DNA of 64,000 nucleotides. Source: Ruegeria meonggei (GTDB taxonomy: Bacteria > Pseudomonadota > Alphaproteobacteria > Rhodobacterales > Rhodobacteraceae). A program made the translations under genes and the position numbers. The notes beneath the pieces are model-generated. The model saw nothing but the letters and a program-made list of their open reading frames with translations. It did no database searches and had not been told where the DNA came from. Positions 24,274 to 33,009 of this stretch are shown piece by piece; position 1 is the stretch's first letter, and every line of letters starts with the position of its first letter. Location of the stretch: contig NZ_FWFP01000009.1 in assembly GCF_900172215.1 (NCBI RefSeq), positions 124,001 through 188,000 of the forward strand, in the 5' to 3' direction.

Positions 24274-25964
24274 AGCGCAAACTTACCTCGATCTTGGCTG
24301 CCGACATTGTCGGCTTCTCGCGGCTTGTGGAAGCTGCCGAGGAAGCCACGCTGGCGCGTCAGAAAGAACTGCGCCTGTCCGTGTTCGACCCCGGCATCAA
24401 GCAGGCTGGGGGTAAGATCATCAAGTCGACAGGCGATGGATTTCTGGCCGAGTTTTCAAGCGTAGTGGAAGCGGTTCGCTTCGCGATAGCGGCGCAAGAA
24501 GCGGTTCGCGCAGACGAAGAATCCGTGCCTCAGAATCGGCAGATCGGTTACCGCATGGGCCTTCACATAGGCGATGTGATTGTTGACGATGGCGATATCT
24601 ATGGCGACGGTGTGAATCTTGCAGCTCGCTTAGAAGGCGCTGCCCCGAAGGGCGGTATCTGCATCTCAGCTGCCGTCCGTGACAAGATCGTTGGTGTAAT
24701 GGACGAGCTGTTCGCCGATGTCGGTGAGTTGGCGCTGAAAAACATCTCGCGCCCGATCCACGCCTTTGTCTGGCCCCCCGACCAAGGTGGTGCACTGAAC
24801 AGTGCCACCACACCGTCCATCGGGGCTACATCCCAAAAACCAACGATAGCCCTCGCCGCCTTCGAAGCCCTTGGCAACAATGACGATGCCAAGATGTTGG
24901 CAGAGGCCTGCAATCACACGGTAGAGGCGGCGCTTGCCAATCTTACGGGGGTGAATCTGATCGCCCTCGATGCGGACCCGGATCATATCGCCACCGCAGT
25001 GTTTCAGGCGTCCGGCAACCAGGTCCGTACCACCCTAAAGCTACGCGAGACGAGCCCGTCAGCAACCTATCTGACCCAGCGGATGAACGGTGATCTTTCC
25101 GACCCCTTCTTGGCAGAAGATCTGTTGTCGGGCGAAATCGCGACAACGATCCGTTATGGAATTCTGCAACGAATTGCTGAGCGTGCAGCTGAGACAGAGA
25201 CAAACGACCCCGAGGCAATGCTGAATCTTGCGGGGCACTACATGATGGGATCGCAGCCTGAAGAATGGGAGGCTGCGGGCCGTCTGTTGGACAGGATCCT
25301 GACACTCCAGCCACGCAATTTCATGGCTGTTGGGATGAAGGCGAACACGTTGATCGGCGAATTGGTATGGGGTTACCGTCCGATACGCCCGGAGGATATC
25401 GAAGCCTCCGACGCAGGGCTGAGCAAGGCGGTTTCGTTGAATGATCAAAGCGACTACGTGCACCTGATCCGGGGGATTTTTCACTACGGTATTACCGGCG
25501 ATTTGGATGCGGCGGTGCGGTGTGTTGAACGTGGGTTCGAAATCAGTCCGCAGTTTGCCCAGGGGCATATGGTACTGGGCTGGATTCAGAATTTGATGGG
25601 CCAACCAGAGTTAGCGCTGAAGTCCATCAAAAAGGGCTCATTTTCTCTGGCCAAGAACCGGATATATCACCGTGTCCCACAAGCGTTGGCCCAGACATAT
25701 CTGGTTATGGGCGATTTCGAGAATGCCATCGCCAATGCCAACCGGGCTCTACAAAACTCGCCGGGGTTGCCGGTCGCACAATTATATCTTGCCAGTGCGG
25801 CTGGTCAGGCTGGTTTACCTGATCAAGGAGAAAGGGCGCGGGACGCCCTATTGGCGTCCGATCCGGACTTCCGGATTAGCGGCGTGCGCAGGTTCCATTT
25901 TCAGGACCCCACACGTTGGGGCGCAATCCTGGATGGGCTTCGCGCGGTGGGGCTGCCCGAGTAA
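24270..25964 (+). CDS. Class III nucleotidyl cyclase with TPR repeats, soluble
   Basis: A 564-aa protein read from GTG 24270, which overlaps the GFA stop; this start places KRKLTSILAADIVGFS at the N-terminus as in relatives. The cyclase domain (1-170) has both metal Asps (Asp12, Asp56), Lys52 in IIKSTGDG, Asp in GDIYGDGVN and Asn/Arg in VNLAARLEG, so all key residues are intact. No membrane helix follows. The region around 200-300 resembles the linker of the cyclase at 12365, and TPR-like helices fill about 330-550. It likely makes cAMP in response to a cytosolic partner. Confidence 0.86.
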   Translation: MKRKLTSILAADIVGFSRLVEAAEEATLARQKELRLSVFDPGIKQAGGKIIKSTGDGFLAEFSSVVEAVRFAIAAQEAVRADEESVPQNRQIGYRMGLHIGDVIVDDGDIYGDGVNLAARLEGAAPKGGICISAAVRDKIVGVMDELFADVGELALKNISRPIHAFVWPPDQGGALNSATTPSIGATSQKPTIALAAFEALGNNDDAKMLAEACNHTVEAALANLTGVNLIALDADPDHIATAVFQASGNQVRTTLKLRETSPSATYLTQRMNGDLSDPFLAEDLLSGEIATTIRYGILQRIAERAAETETNDPEAMLNLAGHYMMGSQPEEWEAAGRLLDRILTLQPRNFMAVGMKANTLIGELVWGYRPIRPEDIEASDAGLSKAVSLNDQSDYVHLIRGIFHYGITGDLDAAVRCVERGFEISPQFAQGHMVLGWIQNLMGQPELALKSIKKGSFSLAKNRIYHRVPQALAQTYLVMGDFENAIANANRALQNSPGLPVAQLYLASAAGQAGLPDQGERARDALLASDPDFRISGVRRFHFQDPTRWGAILDGLRAVGLPE

Positions 25965-26022
25965 GCTCTCTCGGGAAATTCTGTGTTGAAGTGTGCTAAC
26001 ATCAATCCCCGAGGGGGACATT

Positions 26023-26835
26023 ATGCACAACAAAGTAATGGCCGTTTTTGTTTTACTCGTGAGTTCAGGGCAGGCAATCGCCCTCGATTGTGGTGACAAA
26101 ACAAACTCGTGCAAAATCGAAACCGGAGAATATCATATCGTCCTTCCGGACGATTGGCAGGGTGGACCTGCTGTGATGCACCTGCACGGTTATGGCGGTA
26201 CAGGTGAGAAGATTGTAGGGAACATGGCGTTTGTTGAAGAATTCACCAAGCGAGGATACGCATTTATCGCGCCGACCGCGCTCCCTTGGTTGGATGGTAA
26301 ACCCACCGACTGGTCTGTTCGAGACGGTTGGAACACCTACCCCCGCTCAGACGCAAGGTTTCTCCGTGAAGTTTTGGCCGACGCTGCCTTTCATGCAAAC
26401 GTGAATGTGGGCCGGGTGTTGCTGACAGGGTTTTCCAGAGGCGGATCAATGGCCTTGGAAGTTGCTTGTCGTGCACCGGATTTGGCTCTTGGTTACGCGC
26501 CGGCCTCCGGTGGATTCTGGCTCCCGGCGACCGAAGATTGTCTAAAGCCGGTACACTTGCTCCATACCCACGGGTTTGCCGACAAAGTTGTTCCGCTTGA
26601 AGGTCGCGCAATACACAGCGAGGAGTTTGACGTTACCATCACGCAAGCAGATATCTGGCAAGGCCTGTCGGTATGGCGGCAAGAAAACAAATGCCCACCC
26701 AATGCTGCACATCGCGAAATGACCGAGGGTCTGTGGCGCAAACGCTGGAACTGCGAATACGGTAGTCTCGAAATCACTCTGCACGACGGAGGGCACGGTT
26801 ACCCAAAAGGATGGAGCTCCATAGCGCTTGATTGA
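26023..26835 (+). CDS. Secreted alpha/beta hydrolase, polyhydroxybutyrate depolymerase/feruloyl esterase type
   Basis: A 270-aa secreted esterase. ATG 26023 is preceded by GAGGGGGAC; residues 1-20 are a signal peptide. The oxyanion region is VMHLHGYGGTGEKIV, the nucleophile motif GFSRGG (Ser in G-F-S-R-G), and the C-terminal HDGGHGYP supplies the catalytic His, with LLHTHGFADKVVPL near the acid. This is the LpqC/PHB-depolymerase arrangement. The natural polymer or ester substrate is not clear. Paired cysteines (DCGDKTNSC) fit an exported protein. It stands alone between a cyclase and a LysR gene. Confidence 0.82.
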   Translation: MHNKVMAVFVLLVSSGQAIALDCGDKTNSCKIETGEYHIVLPDDWQGGPAVMHLHGYGGTGEKIVGNMAFVEEFTKRGYAFIAPTALPWLDGKPTDWSVRDGWNTYPRSDARFLREVLADAAFHANVNVGRVLLTGFSRGGSMALEVACRAPDLALGYAPASGGFWLPATEDCLKPVHLLHTHGFADKVVPLEGRAIHSEEFDVTITQADIWQGLSVWRQENKCPPNAAHREMTEGLWRKRWNCEYGSLEITLHDGGHGYPKGWSSIALD

Positions 26836-26945
26836 TTTGAAAGTCTGGAAAACTGACGCACCATCAATTCCAATGAAATTTGGTTTTGCCACGGTGAGAT
26901 TTAGAAGAGCTTGTGGGTCGCTCGGCTGGCCAAAAGGCACGTCTT

Positions 26946-27815
26946 CTAGATTTTAGTTAGAAACGCAGAGCGGATAGCCGTTTTCATGGCATCCAATGGC
27001 CCGGTTTCCTGTGAACCGGCTGCCGCCATCACTAGCTTCGAGGCGGGCGTTCTGCTGAAGCCAAGGGTCTCGCCCACTATTGACAGATCGGCATGAAGTG
27101 AGGAACGCCCCAGCAGACCAGCCGCGATCCCAGCTTCTACTGCCGCGATTACGCCAGAAACACTTTGGCTTGAATAGATGATGCGATATGGTTTCGAACG
27201 GCGCTCCAGAGAAGCGATTGCCGCATCGCGCCACCAGCAGGCGTGATCGAACAAGGCAACGGGCAAAACTTCTTCTGCGCGGAAATTCCGATGCGCGGAT
27301 GAGACCCAGCATGTTGGATCTTCGTACAACAGTTCTTCATGTTTCCCTAGGCGTTCCACCTCATAGATTGCGAGGTCCAGAGATCCTTTATCGAGCGCGT
27401 CGGGAAATCCCGCACTGATAGCGCAGGTTACCTCCAGTTCGACTTGTGGATGGTGACGCGTAAACGCGGCAATAATCTGCGCCAGCTTAGCTCGGCCATG
27501 ATCATCGGGAATGCCCACGCGCAGTTTTCCGGTCACGGCAGTTTGGGAAATGTCCCTCAATGCCACGTCGAGGCGGTTGGTCACGTCCTGAGCAACAGGC
27601 AATAGCCGATGACCTGTATCACTTAGGATAACTCCGCGCCCGTGCCGCATAAATACGGGTTGGCCGAGGATGGATTCGAGGCGTTTGATTTGAAGGCTTG
27701 TGGCAGATTGGGACCTATGGATGCGTGCGGCGCCATCCGTGACGCTGCCTGCTTCGGCGACGGCAACAAAGGTACGCAACAAATCGCTATCCAGATTTTC
27801 CATTCGAAACGCCAA
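26946..27815 (-). CDS. LysR family transcriptional regulator
   Basis: A 289-aa LysR-type regulator. The N-terminal winged helix reads LLRTFVAVAEAGSVTDGAARIHRSQSATSLQIKRLE (broken here into the usual helices), and the substrate domain starts at GKLRVGIPDDHG. It faces the permease gene at 27889 across 73 bases, the standard divergent LysR arrangement, so it likely controls that gene. The effector is unknown. Confidence 0.9.
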   Translation of the reverse strand: MAFRMENLDSDLLRTFVAVAEAGSVTDGAARIHRSQSATSLQIKRLESILGQPVFMRHGRGVILSDTGHRLLPVAQDVTNRLDVALRDISQTAVTGKLRVGIPDDHGRAKLAQIIAAFTRHHPQVELEVTCAISAGFPDALDKGSLDLAIYEVERLGKHEELLYEDPTCWVSSAHRNFRAEEVLPVALFDHACWWRDAAIASLERRSKPYRIIYSSQSVSGVIAAVEAGIAAGLLGRSSLHADLSIVGETLGFSRTPASKLVMAAAGSQETGPLDAMKTAIRSAFLTKI

Positions 27816-27888
27816 TATCAGTGATTAAAACTATTCGTTTCACACATGTCTGTTCATCTCCTATTTTTCAAGATCAAAGGAGTATCCT

Positions 27889-28911
27889 ATGACCGATCAG
27901 ACAATTGCCCGCCGGCAATCAGGTAAGGCCTACATGGTCTGGGGCGTGTGCCTATTGCTGCTGGTCAGCATCGGTTTCGTCTGGCCGGAGCACATTGCGG
28001 ACGCCACCAGGTTTGTCCTCTGGGGCCTCGTTGTCGTTGCCCCGATAGTTATCCCGGGCATCGTTCTGGCGGCCTGGATCATCGCCAGCGGAGCAGACAC
28101 CCACATTGCAGGCGTGTTCGAAGGCAGGACTCTTCGGACGGTGGTGGCCGCATCATTGATCGGGGCCATTACGCCAGTTTGTGGTGTCACCGTACTGCCA
28201 TTGATGGCTGGGTTGTTGGCTGCTGGCGTGCCGCTTGCCCCGATCATGGCTTTTTGGTTGTCATCCCCGATCACAGACCCTGCGATGCTCGCAACGACGG
28301 CTGCCACTCTGGGATTGAGCTTTGCAATTGGCAAAACGTTCGCAGCATTCGGATTGGGTGTGTTCGGAGGGGCGGTTACCAGCTTGTTTGCCAAAGCACC
28401 TTGGGCATTGAACGCGCTTCGCAACAATGGTCTGGCACGCCAACTCAGCACGGCGCGATGTGGCAATGACCAAACCTTCGATCCATGGGTTTGGAGAACT
28501 CAAGCGCGTCGGCATTCATTCAGCAAACAATTCTGGGCGACGGCACGGCTTATCTTAATCTGCCTGATCCCTGCCTTTGCGGCCGAATACGCGTTGAATG
28601 CTGCTCTGACCCCAGGAATACTTGCGACTTACGTAGGCGAGGATCAATGGTGGGCCATACCCGCTGCGGTATTTGTTGGCGCCCCAGCCTATATCGATGG
28701 CTACGCCGCACTCCCTCTAACGCGCGGGCTGATTGACAACGGCATGTCTGAAGGTGCCGCCATGGCCTTTTTGGTTTCAGGTGGTGTGGTCAGTATCTGG
28801 GGCGCAATGGCCATCGCCCCAGTTCTCAAACTGAAGCCATTCTTGCTCTATCTTTTGCTTGCCATTTTGGGATCTCTCGCCGCGGGATGTGCTTTTGGGT
28901 GGATCGCCTGA
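27889..28911 (+). CDS. Permease, DUF318/ArsP-like
   Basis: A 340-aa inner-membrane protein with about eight helices in two halves. Hallmarks are GAITPVCGVTVLPLMAGLLAAG in the first half and FVGAPAYIDGYAALPLTRGLI plus the matching GVVSIWGAMAIAPVL in the second, the inverted-repeat permease signature. The family includes organoarsenical exporters (ArsP) and uncharacterised metal or redox-linked permeases; the CGVTVLP motif with a Cys is similar but the substrate is not deducible. It is likely activated by the divergent LysR regulator. Confidence 0.78.
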   Translation: MTDQTIARRQSGKAYMVWGVCLLLLVSIGFVWPEHIADATRFVLWGLVVVAPIVIPGIVLAAWIIASGADTHIAGVFEGRTLRTVVAASLIGAITPVCGVTVLPLMAGLLAAGVPLAPIMAFWLSSPITDPAMLATTAATLGLSFAIGKTFAAFGLGVFGGAVTSLFAKAPWALNALRNNGLARQLSTARCGNDQTFDPWVWRTQARRHSFSKQFWATARLILICLIPAFAAEYALNAALTPGILATYVGEDQWWAIPAAVFVGAPAYIDGYAALPLTRGLIDNGMSEGAAMAFLVSGGVVSIWGAMAIAPVLKLKPFLLYLLLAILGSLAAGCAFGWIA

Positions 28912-29727
28912 TCGCGCACGAGAACTTGAGCAGGCATCGGCAAAGCACAATTCAAATCCGTAATTCGGCCATAGAACCGTTGCCGAGGAAAACGAAGGCT
29001 TTTGGCTCGTTCGGCTAAATGGAATAGAATGCACGTCACGGCCTTCCGCAGAATTTGGGCTTCAGAAACTGGATTCCAGTTCCGCAATTTATCACAAGCG
29101 CGAACGGGCTTCGTCCTTCAGATGGGGGTTGAATTTTGCCGCCCAGAATGCACCTATGATTGAGAGATAGCCCTTCAAAGCTGAAGAAGGTGCGCGACAG
29201 CTGCCATCAATTGAGAGCGTTTTTCGAACCGCGCAAATTTATGGGCAAATCGTGCAAGCTTATGCGCAAATACCGCGCAGAATTATGGGCGAACACAGCC
29301 GAATTTCCTGAATGAATTCAATGACAGCAATGCAGCGTTATGAGAACACCTACATATTTTTGTAGGGAAGCGCAAAAAACTGCAATCGCCCCAAAAGATT
29401 GCATAGTTTGCTCAAAAACCTGCATGATTTCCCCTTGGGGTGGCGTTTTAAGTTTCTAGATCAGCCATGAGTTGTTTCGCGGATAATGCGCGGTGAACCT
29501 TGGTTGGATCAAGGACTTCGTTTTCGCTTACACACGATAACCAGCGCCACTATTTGTTTGAGGCAAGACAAACCCGCGCAATCCTGGTGTTCAAATTTTG
29601 CTTTCAGCCCGAAGCGGCATTCAGAGTTCATCTTTTCAGATTCCGATATGCCCAACAGAAATGCTCTCTTGCTCCAAGAGAACTACCGTTTAGTTCGAAT
29701 TTGGGACTTCAGAAAGACTCTCGACGC
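28912..29727. other. Non-coding region carrying the second iteron element
   Basis: These 816 bases hold the second iteron element (29233-29434) and no supported gene. The flanks 28912-29232 and 29435-29727 show no recognisable coding, RNA or repeat structure. The next gene starts only on the opposite strand, its stop codon at 29728. Confidence 0.5.
29233..29434. mobile_element. Iteron-ended mini-element, copy 2
   Basis: Aligns end to end, same strand, with copy 1 at 9650-9841. The left end keeps GCAAATTTATGGGCAAATC (29233), GCAAGCTTATGCGCAAATAC and GCAGAATTATGGGCGAAC at nearly the same spacing. The central stem is CCTACA/TGTAGG (29349-29354, 29361-29366), followed by AAGCGCA. The right motifs are degenerate (TGCATAGTTTGC at 29400, TGCATGATTTCC at 29421). 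It is 10 bases longer than copy 1. The copies are 19.6 kb apart. Confidence 0.58.
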
Positions 29728-30750
29728 CTACAGCGCAGCGAGCTCAGGGCGAAGATAGGCTTCAGGATAGGGCATTGGCCTAAAGGGCCCGTAAGGAACG
29801 ACGCCATTCCAACTGCGCCCAAAATATCCTTGGCGGCAATGTATAAGGGACCCGGCATTCGCAATGCCGGGCAGCGCGTATACACGGCAAAGCCACCGCC
29901 ACAAGTAGGGGTAATCTAGGATCCTCGCACCGTTGAGCTTCATCCGCACATAGTAGACGGGATCGTGACGGTAGAGCGTTGGGAACAGGCGCAGATCGGC
30001 TTCTGAGAAGTGAGCGCCCGTCAAAAATGGCCTGCCATCGGAGAGGAGCTTGTCCAACTGTTCGAGTGTCTCGAAGTAGGCGTCAAACGCTGTGGCATAG
30101 ATCTTTTGATCGGACGAAAACCCGGCCTTGTAGGCGCCGTTGTTGATTGCCGTGTAGATCAAATCGTTCAGGTCGTGCAATTGCTGTCGCAGTTCGTCGT
30201 CGTCGGGGTAAAGCCTAACGCGCTCCGCTGCCGGGATGGTGCTGCCAAGAGCATCTGCTGCGACATCCAACATTCGGATAATTTCGGCGCTTTCGTTGTT
30301 CACGATGCGGCCGGTGATCTTGTCATACAGGATCGGAAGGGATTGCTCTTCGGAGCCTTCGGCACGGTAGATCTTTTTGGCAAGGCGCAGCCCTCTGCCA
30401 GTGCCAGTTTCCCCGGTGCACTCCGGCAAAGTCTCACCTGTGAGTGTCGCTATCCGGTCGGGCGCAAATTCCCACAGGTTCGACCCTTCTGGATCGTCAT
30501 CACCGGTGCGGTTCGGAAAGGCCACATCCATCGTGACGCTGTTGTTCAGGCCCAGCACACTGCGCGCCAGCGTAACTCTGTGACACCACGGGCAATTCAG
30601 CGCCACGAACAGGTGATAGCGGCCGGGTGCTGCCGGAAACTCAGGATCGCCAATGGCAAGGCGAAAGCCGCTGACGCCGCGCACGAATTCACCCCGTGCG
30701 CGACGCTCATTTTTGGCAGCTTGGTCTTCTTCAGTAGATGTGTCGGTCAT
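29728..30750 (-). CDS. Glutathionyl-hydroquinone reductase / GST family protein
   Basis: A 340-aa xi-class GST-like protein. The thioredoxin-fold N-domain has the catalytic Cys in LNCPWCHRVTLARSVLG, where xi-class enzymes carry CPWCHR, and the mid-region PILYDKITGRIVNNESAEIIRML. The C-terminal helical domain has FLTGAHFSEADLRLFPTLYRHDPVYY. These match glutathionyl-hydroquinone reductases (YqjG/PcpF), which remove glutathione from quinones. It is 10 bases downstream of the hemerythrin gene and probably co-transcribed, hinting at redox or quinone stress. Confidence 0.87.
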   Translation of the reverse strand: MTDTSTEEDQAAKNERRARGEFVRGVSGFRLAIGDPEFPAAPGRYHLFVALNCPWCHRVTLARSVLGLNNSVTMDVAFPNRTGDDDPEGSNLWEFAPDRIATLTGETLPECTGETGTGRGLRLAKKIYRAEGSEEQSLPILYDKITGRIVNNESAEIIRMLDVAADALGSTIPAAERVRLYPDDDELRQQLHDLNDLIYTAINNGAYKAGFSSDQKIYATAFDAYFETLEQLDKLLSDGRPFLTGAHFSEADLRLFPTLYRHDPVYYVRMKLNGARILDYPYLWRWLCRVYALPGIANAGSLIHCRQGYFGRSWNGVVPYGPFRPMPYPEAYLRPELAAL

Positions 30751-30760
30751 GACGTCAGAA

Positions 30761-31327
30761 TCATCCTCTGAGCCGGTGATGCAAGATGATTGGCACGGCT
30801 AATTCTTCCTCATCACTCAAATGCCGTTTCAGGAACGCTTCAATCATCTCGCTTGTCGCATGAACCTTTCCGACTTCATCATAAGCCTGGGCCTCATCCA
30901 GGGCAGATAGCTTGATCACACGGTTCGCTGTCCGGGTGAAGTCATCAAGCACCTTATCCAGTTCGGAGTGGTCTTGTTCCAGTAGTTCAAGCCCCGCATC
31001 AAAGCGCGGGTCCGCAGCTGACAGTTCAGGGAAATAGCTGTGATCTTCCCAGCCATGATGACCATGCAGGTTCCCAACCAGATTGCCGCCGTAGTAGGAC
31101 AGCCGCCCGGCATAGCCGTCCAAACCCATATCGTTGTTCAACAACCCTTCCGTATCCAGCCGAATGCGCTCTGCCACGCGGCGGAACATCTGATGCGCGC
31201 CCAGCCAGTGTCGGGTTTTTTCCTTGAACCCGGGATGAGCATCCCAGCTGTCGCGGGGGTAATGATTCAAGAGAAACCGCATCTCTTGGGGCATGTCGTC
31301 TTGGCGGACAGTGTATGTATCGAGCAT
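30761..31327 (-). CDS. Hemerythrin domain protein
   Basis: A 188-aa protein with a four-helix hemerythrin-like fold. Ligand-type residues are in HGHHGWEDHSYFPEL, LLEQDHSELDKVLDDF, and FLKRHLSDEEELAVPIIL, consistent with the His/Glu di-iron pattern. ATG 31327 is preferred over upstream codons because AGGAG lies 8-13 bases before it. It would bind oxygen, NO or iron in the cytoplasm. It leads a two-gene leftward unit with the GST-like reductase. Confidence 0.82.
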   Translation of the reverse strand: MLDTYTVRQDDMPQEMRFLLNHYPRDSWDAHPGFKEKTRHWLGAHQMFRRVAERIRLDTEGLLNNDMGLDGYAGRLSYYGGNLVGNLHGHHGWEDHSYFPELSAADPRFDAGLELLEQDHSELDKVLDDFTRTANRVIKLSALDEAQAYDEVGKVHATSEMIEAFLKRHLSDEEELAVPIILHHRLRG

Positions 31328-31813
31328 CGGTCGTCTCCTTTCGAGGCATAGGTGGGAGGTCGGACCAGCCCTCACCAGTAGCGCAAGACGCACAGTGGCT
31401 ATGCATCAGCGAACCCCCGCGAAGTGGATGCCATTCAGATCAGCGATCTCGCGTTTCTAGGTTGTGACGTCGCGTTGCGTGAAACCAGACAGGCTGTCAT
31501 GGCCACAGGCCCGGGCGAGTACCTGCATTAATTCAAAAAAATGGCATCAAAGTATCGCGCGAGCTGTTCCGTGCCGAGCTGCACATCTAGCCGCTCGTGC
31601 AGCTCGTAGAAGCGATAGGGATCAACTGGTGGTTTTGACCGAACTAGACGTGTGGAGTCTGCCAGTGTTTCGCTGCAATGGCGGACATCGGCTCGCAGCC
31701 CAGCATGAGGCAAATGTGCTCTCCAGCTGATCCATGTAGTGACTGGTCGCAGCCCAAAGCATCCATTGGTCGTGGCTGTAAAGAACGCCAAGAGTACACT
31801 AAGGGCGCCAAAA
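31328..31813. other. Unrecognised stretch upstream of the hemerythrin gene
   Basis: About 490 bases without a supported gene. A leftward 87-codon frame (31528-31791) has an ordinary-looking C-terminus (RFYELHERLDVQLGTEQLA) but a doubtful N-terminus and matches nothing I recognise; it may be the tail of a decayed gene. Confidence 0.35.
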
Positions 31814-31993
31814 TCAGCGTGCTTTCTTGATCTTTATCTTGTCAAGTTTCGCTCTACTCTTGGTCGATTCTTCGGAGCGCGTGAGAGCTTTGGCTATGGC
31901 CTTCAAGCCCATCCCTTTTGACACTAGTAGGTGCAATTTTTGAATTTCCTCTTGTGTCCAAGCTTGACGGTGGCGCTCAAAACGTTCTGCCAT
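31814..31993 (-). CDS. Small Myb/SANT-like HTH protein, 59 aa
   Basis: A 59-aa basic protein below the usual length limit. The core WTQEEIQKLHLLVSKGMGL and AIAKALTRSEESTKSRAKL resembles a single SANT/Myb-type helix-turn-helix, with a Lys-rich tail (DKIKIKKAR). It starts at ATG 31993 with a weak AGGG upstream. It has the length and charge of small DNA-binding proteins seen in accessory regions. No partner is evident; the frame reads cleanly, but expression is not shown. Confidence 0.55.
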   Translation of the reverse strand: MAERFERHRQAWTQEEIQKLHLLVSKGMGLKAIAKALTRSEESTKSRAKLDKIKIKKAR

Positions 31994-32191
31994 GGTTTTC
32001 GTCTACCCTATCAATTTGCCTGATCTGTCATAAAGCACGGTCGTCGTGTTGACACCAGCTCAAGGGCAATCGCTAGTATTTTCGCGAAACAGCGGTGATG
32101 CAAAACGCGACAAATGACGGCACCTAGCCCATAGCAGTCATTCGTTCTTGAGCCGATATCAGATGCGGCTGCCAACCAAATCACCAAAGTC

Positions 32192-32851
32192 TCAGAAGAA
32201 CGTCTCCAACGACGCCTTGAGTGATATCCAGCGTAGGAATAGCAAGCAAAAAATTCCCGCGATGCCCAAACTTAGTGAAACGACACGCGCCAACCGGAAT
32301 GTGTGCATCTCGCCGGTCCACCATTCTCGCGAAAGGTAGTTGATGTAGTCGCCATGCGCGTTGAACATGGCATTTCGCATATCAGGCCTATAGCCTGTAA
32401 CCACCGGCTTCTTGTTCCTGAATTTGTCGTGCACTTTCCAGAACAATGGCAATCTCGGTTTCCAATGATCGGAAAATACTTGTGCTTCCAATGCTGCAAG
32501 TTCATGGACGCTGTAGCGTTCTCCCACTCTGGCTGCAAACTCCATGTCTCCCTTGGCAAGCTCCAAGACATGTGGGCGAAAGGCCTTAAATATTAGGTTG
32601 GAAAACAGAAGGAGCAGACTGCCAAAGAAAACCAGCCTCATCTTTGCTACACCAGTTAGAAAAAACGGTGTTTCTGCGCCCGGCTCAACTCCAGCGATCA
32701 CCCGAAATGAAGCGATTTCCGCAATTTGGTCGTTGAATAGGATCAGATAACCAATGATTGGCACCAATGCGACGACCCGCGTTAAGTCATTGTTGGCAAC
32801 TCGTTCGACAGACTGCCATTGGGTGAACTTCCAATCCGAGTGAAACTTCAT
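32192..32851 (-). CDS. Membrane protein of unknown function
   Basis: A 219-aa protein with predicted membrane helices near residues 26-42, 68-90 and 190-208 and a soluble middle (90-185) containing SDHWKPRLPLFWKVHDKFRNK and FNAHGDYINYLSREWW. I do not recognise a family. The gene lies in an accessory region, with non-coding spacers on both sides and no operon partner. Start ATG 32851. Confidence 0.6.
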   Translation of the reverse strand: MKFHSDWKFTQWQSVERVANNDLTRVVALVPIIGYLILFNDQIAEIASFRVIAGVEPGAETPFFLTGVAKMRLVFFGSLLLLFSNLIFKAFRPHVLELAKGDMEFAARVGERYSVHELAALEAQVFSDHWKPRLPLFWKVHDKFRNKKPVVTGYRPDMRNAMFNAHGDYINYLSREWWTGEMHTFRLARVVSLSLGIAGIFCLLFLRWISLKASLETFF

Positions 32852-33009
32852 TGAATTGCGCTACTCCTATCAGAGCGTGGTCTATCAAGCACGCTAGAGG
32901 CCGTTCCCCTATTCGTTCTGAGAACGGTACTTCATTGAAAACTTGACGGAAAGCTGCTGGAACTGTCTATTTGAGACATAATATTCAATTTCAAGTTGTA
33001 GGGACATAG

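Noticed and set aside
31528..31791. 87-codon leftward ORF
   Set aside because: No recognisable family, no ribosome site and doubtful N-terminus; described only as an unrecognised stretch.
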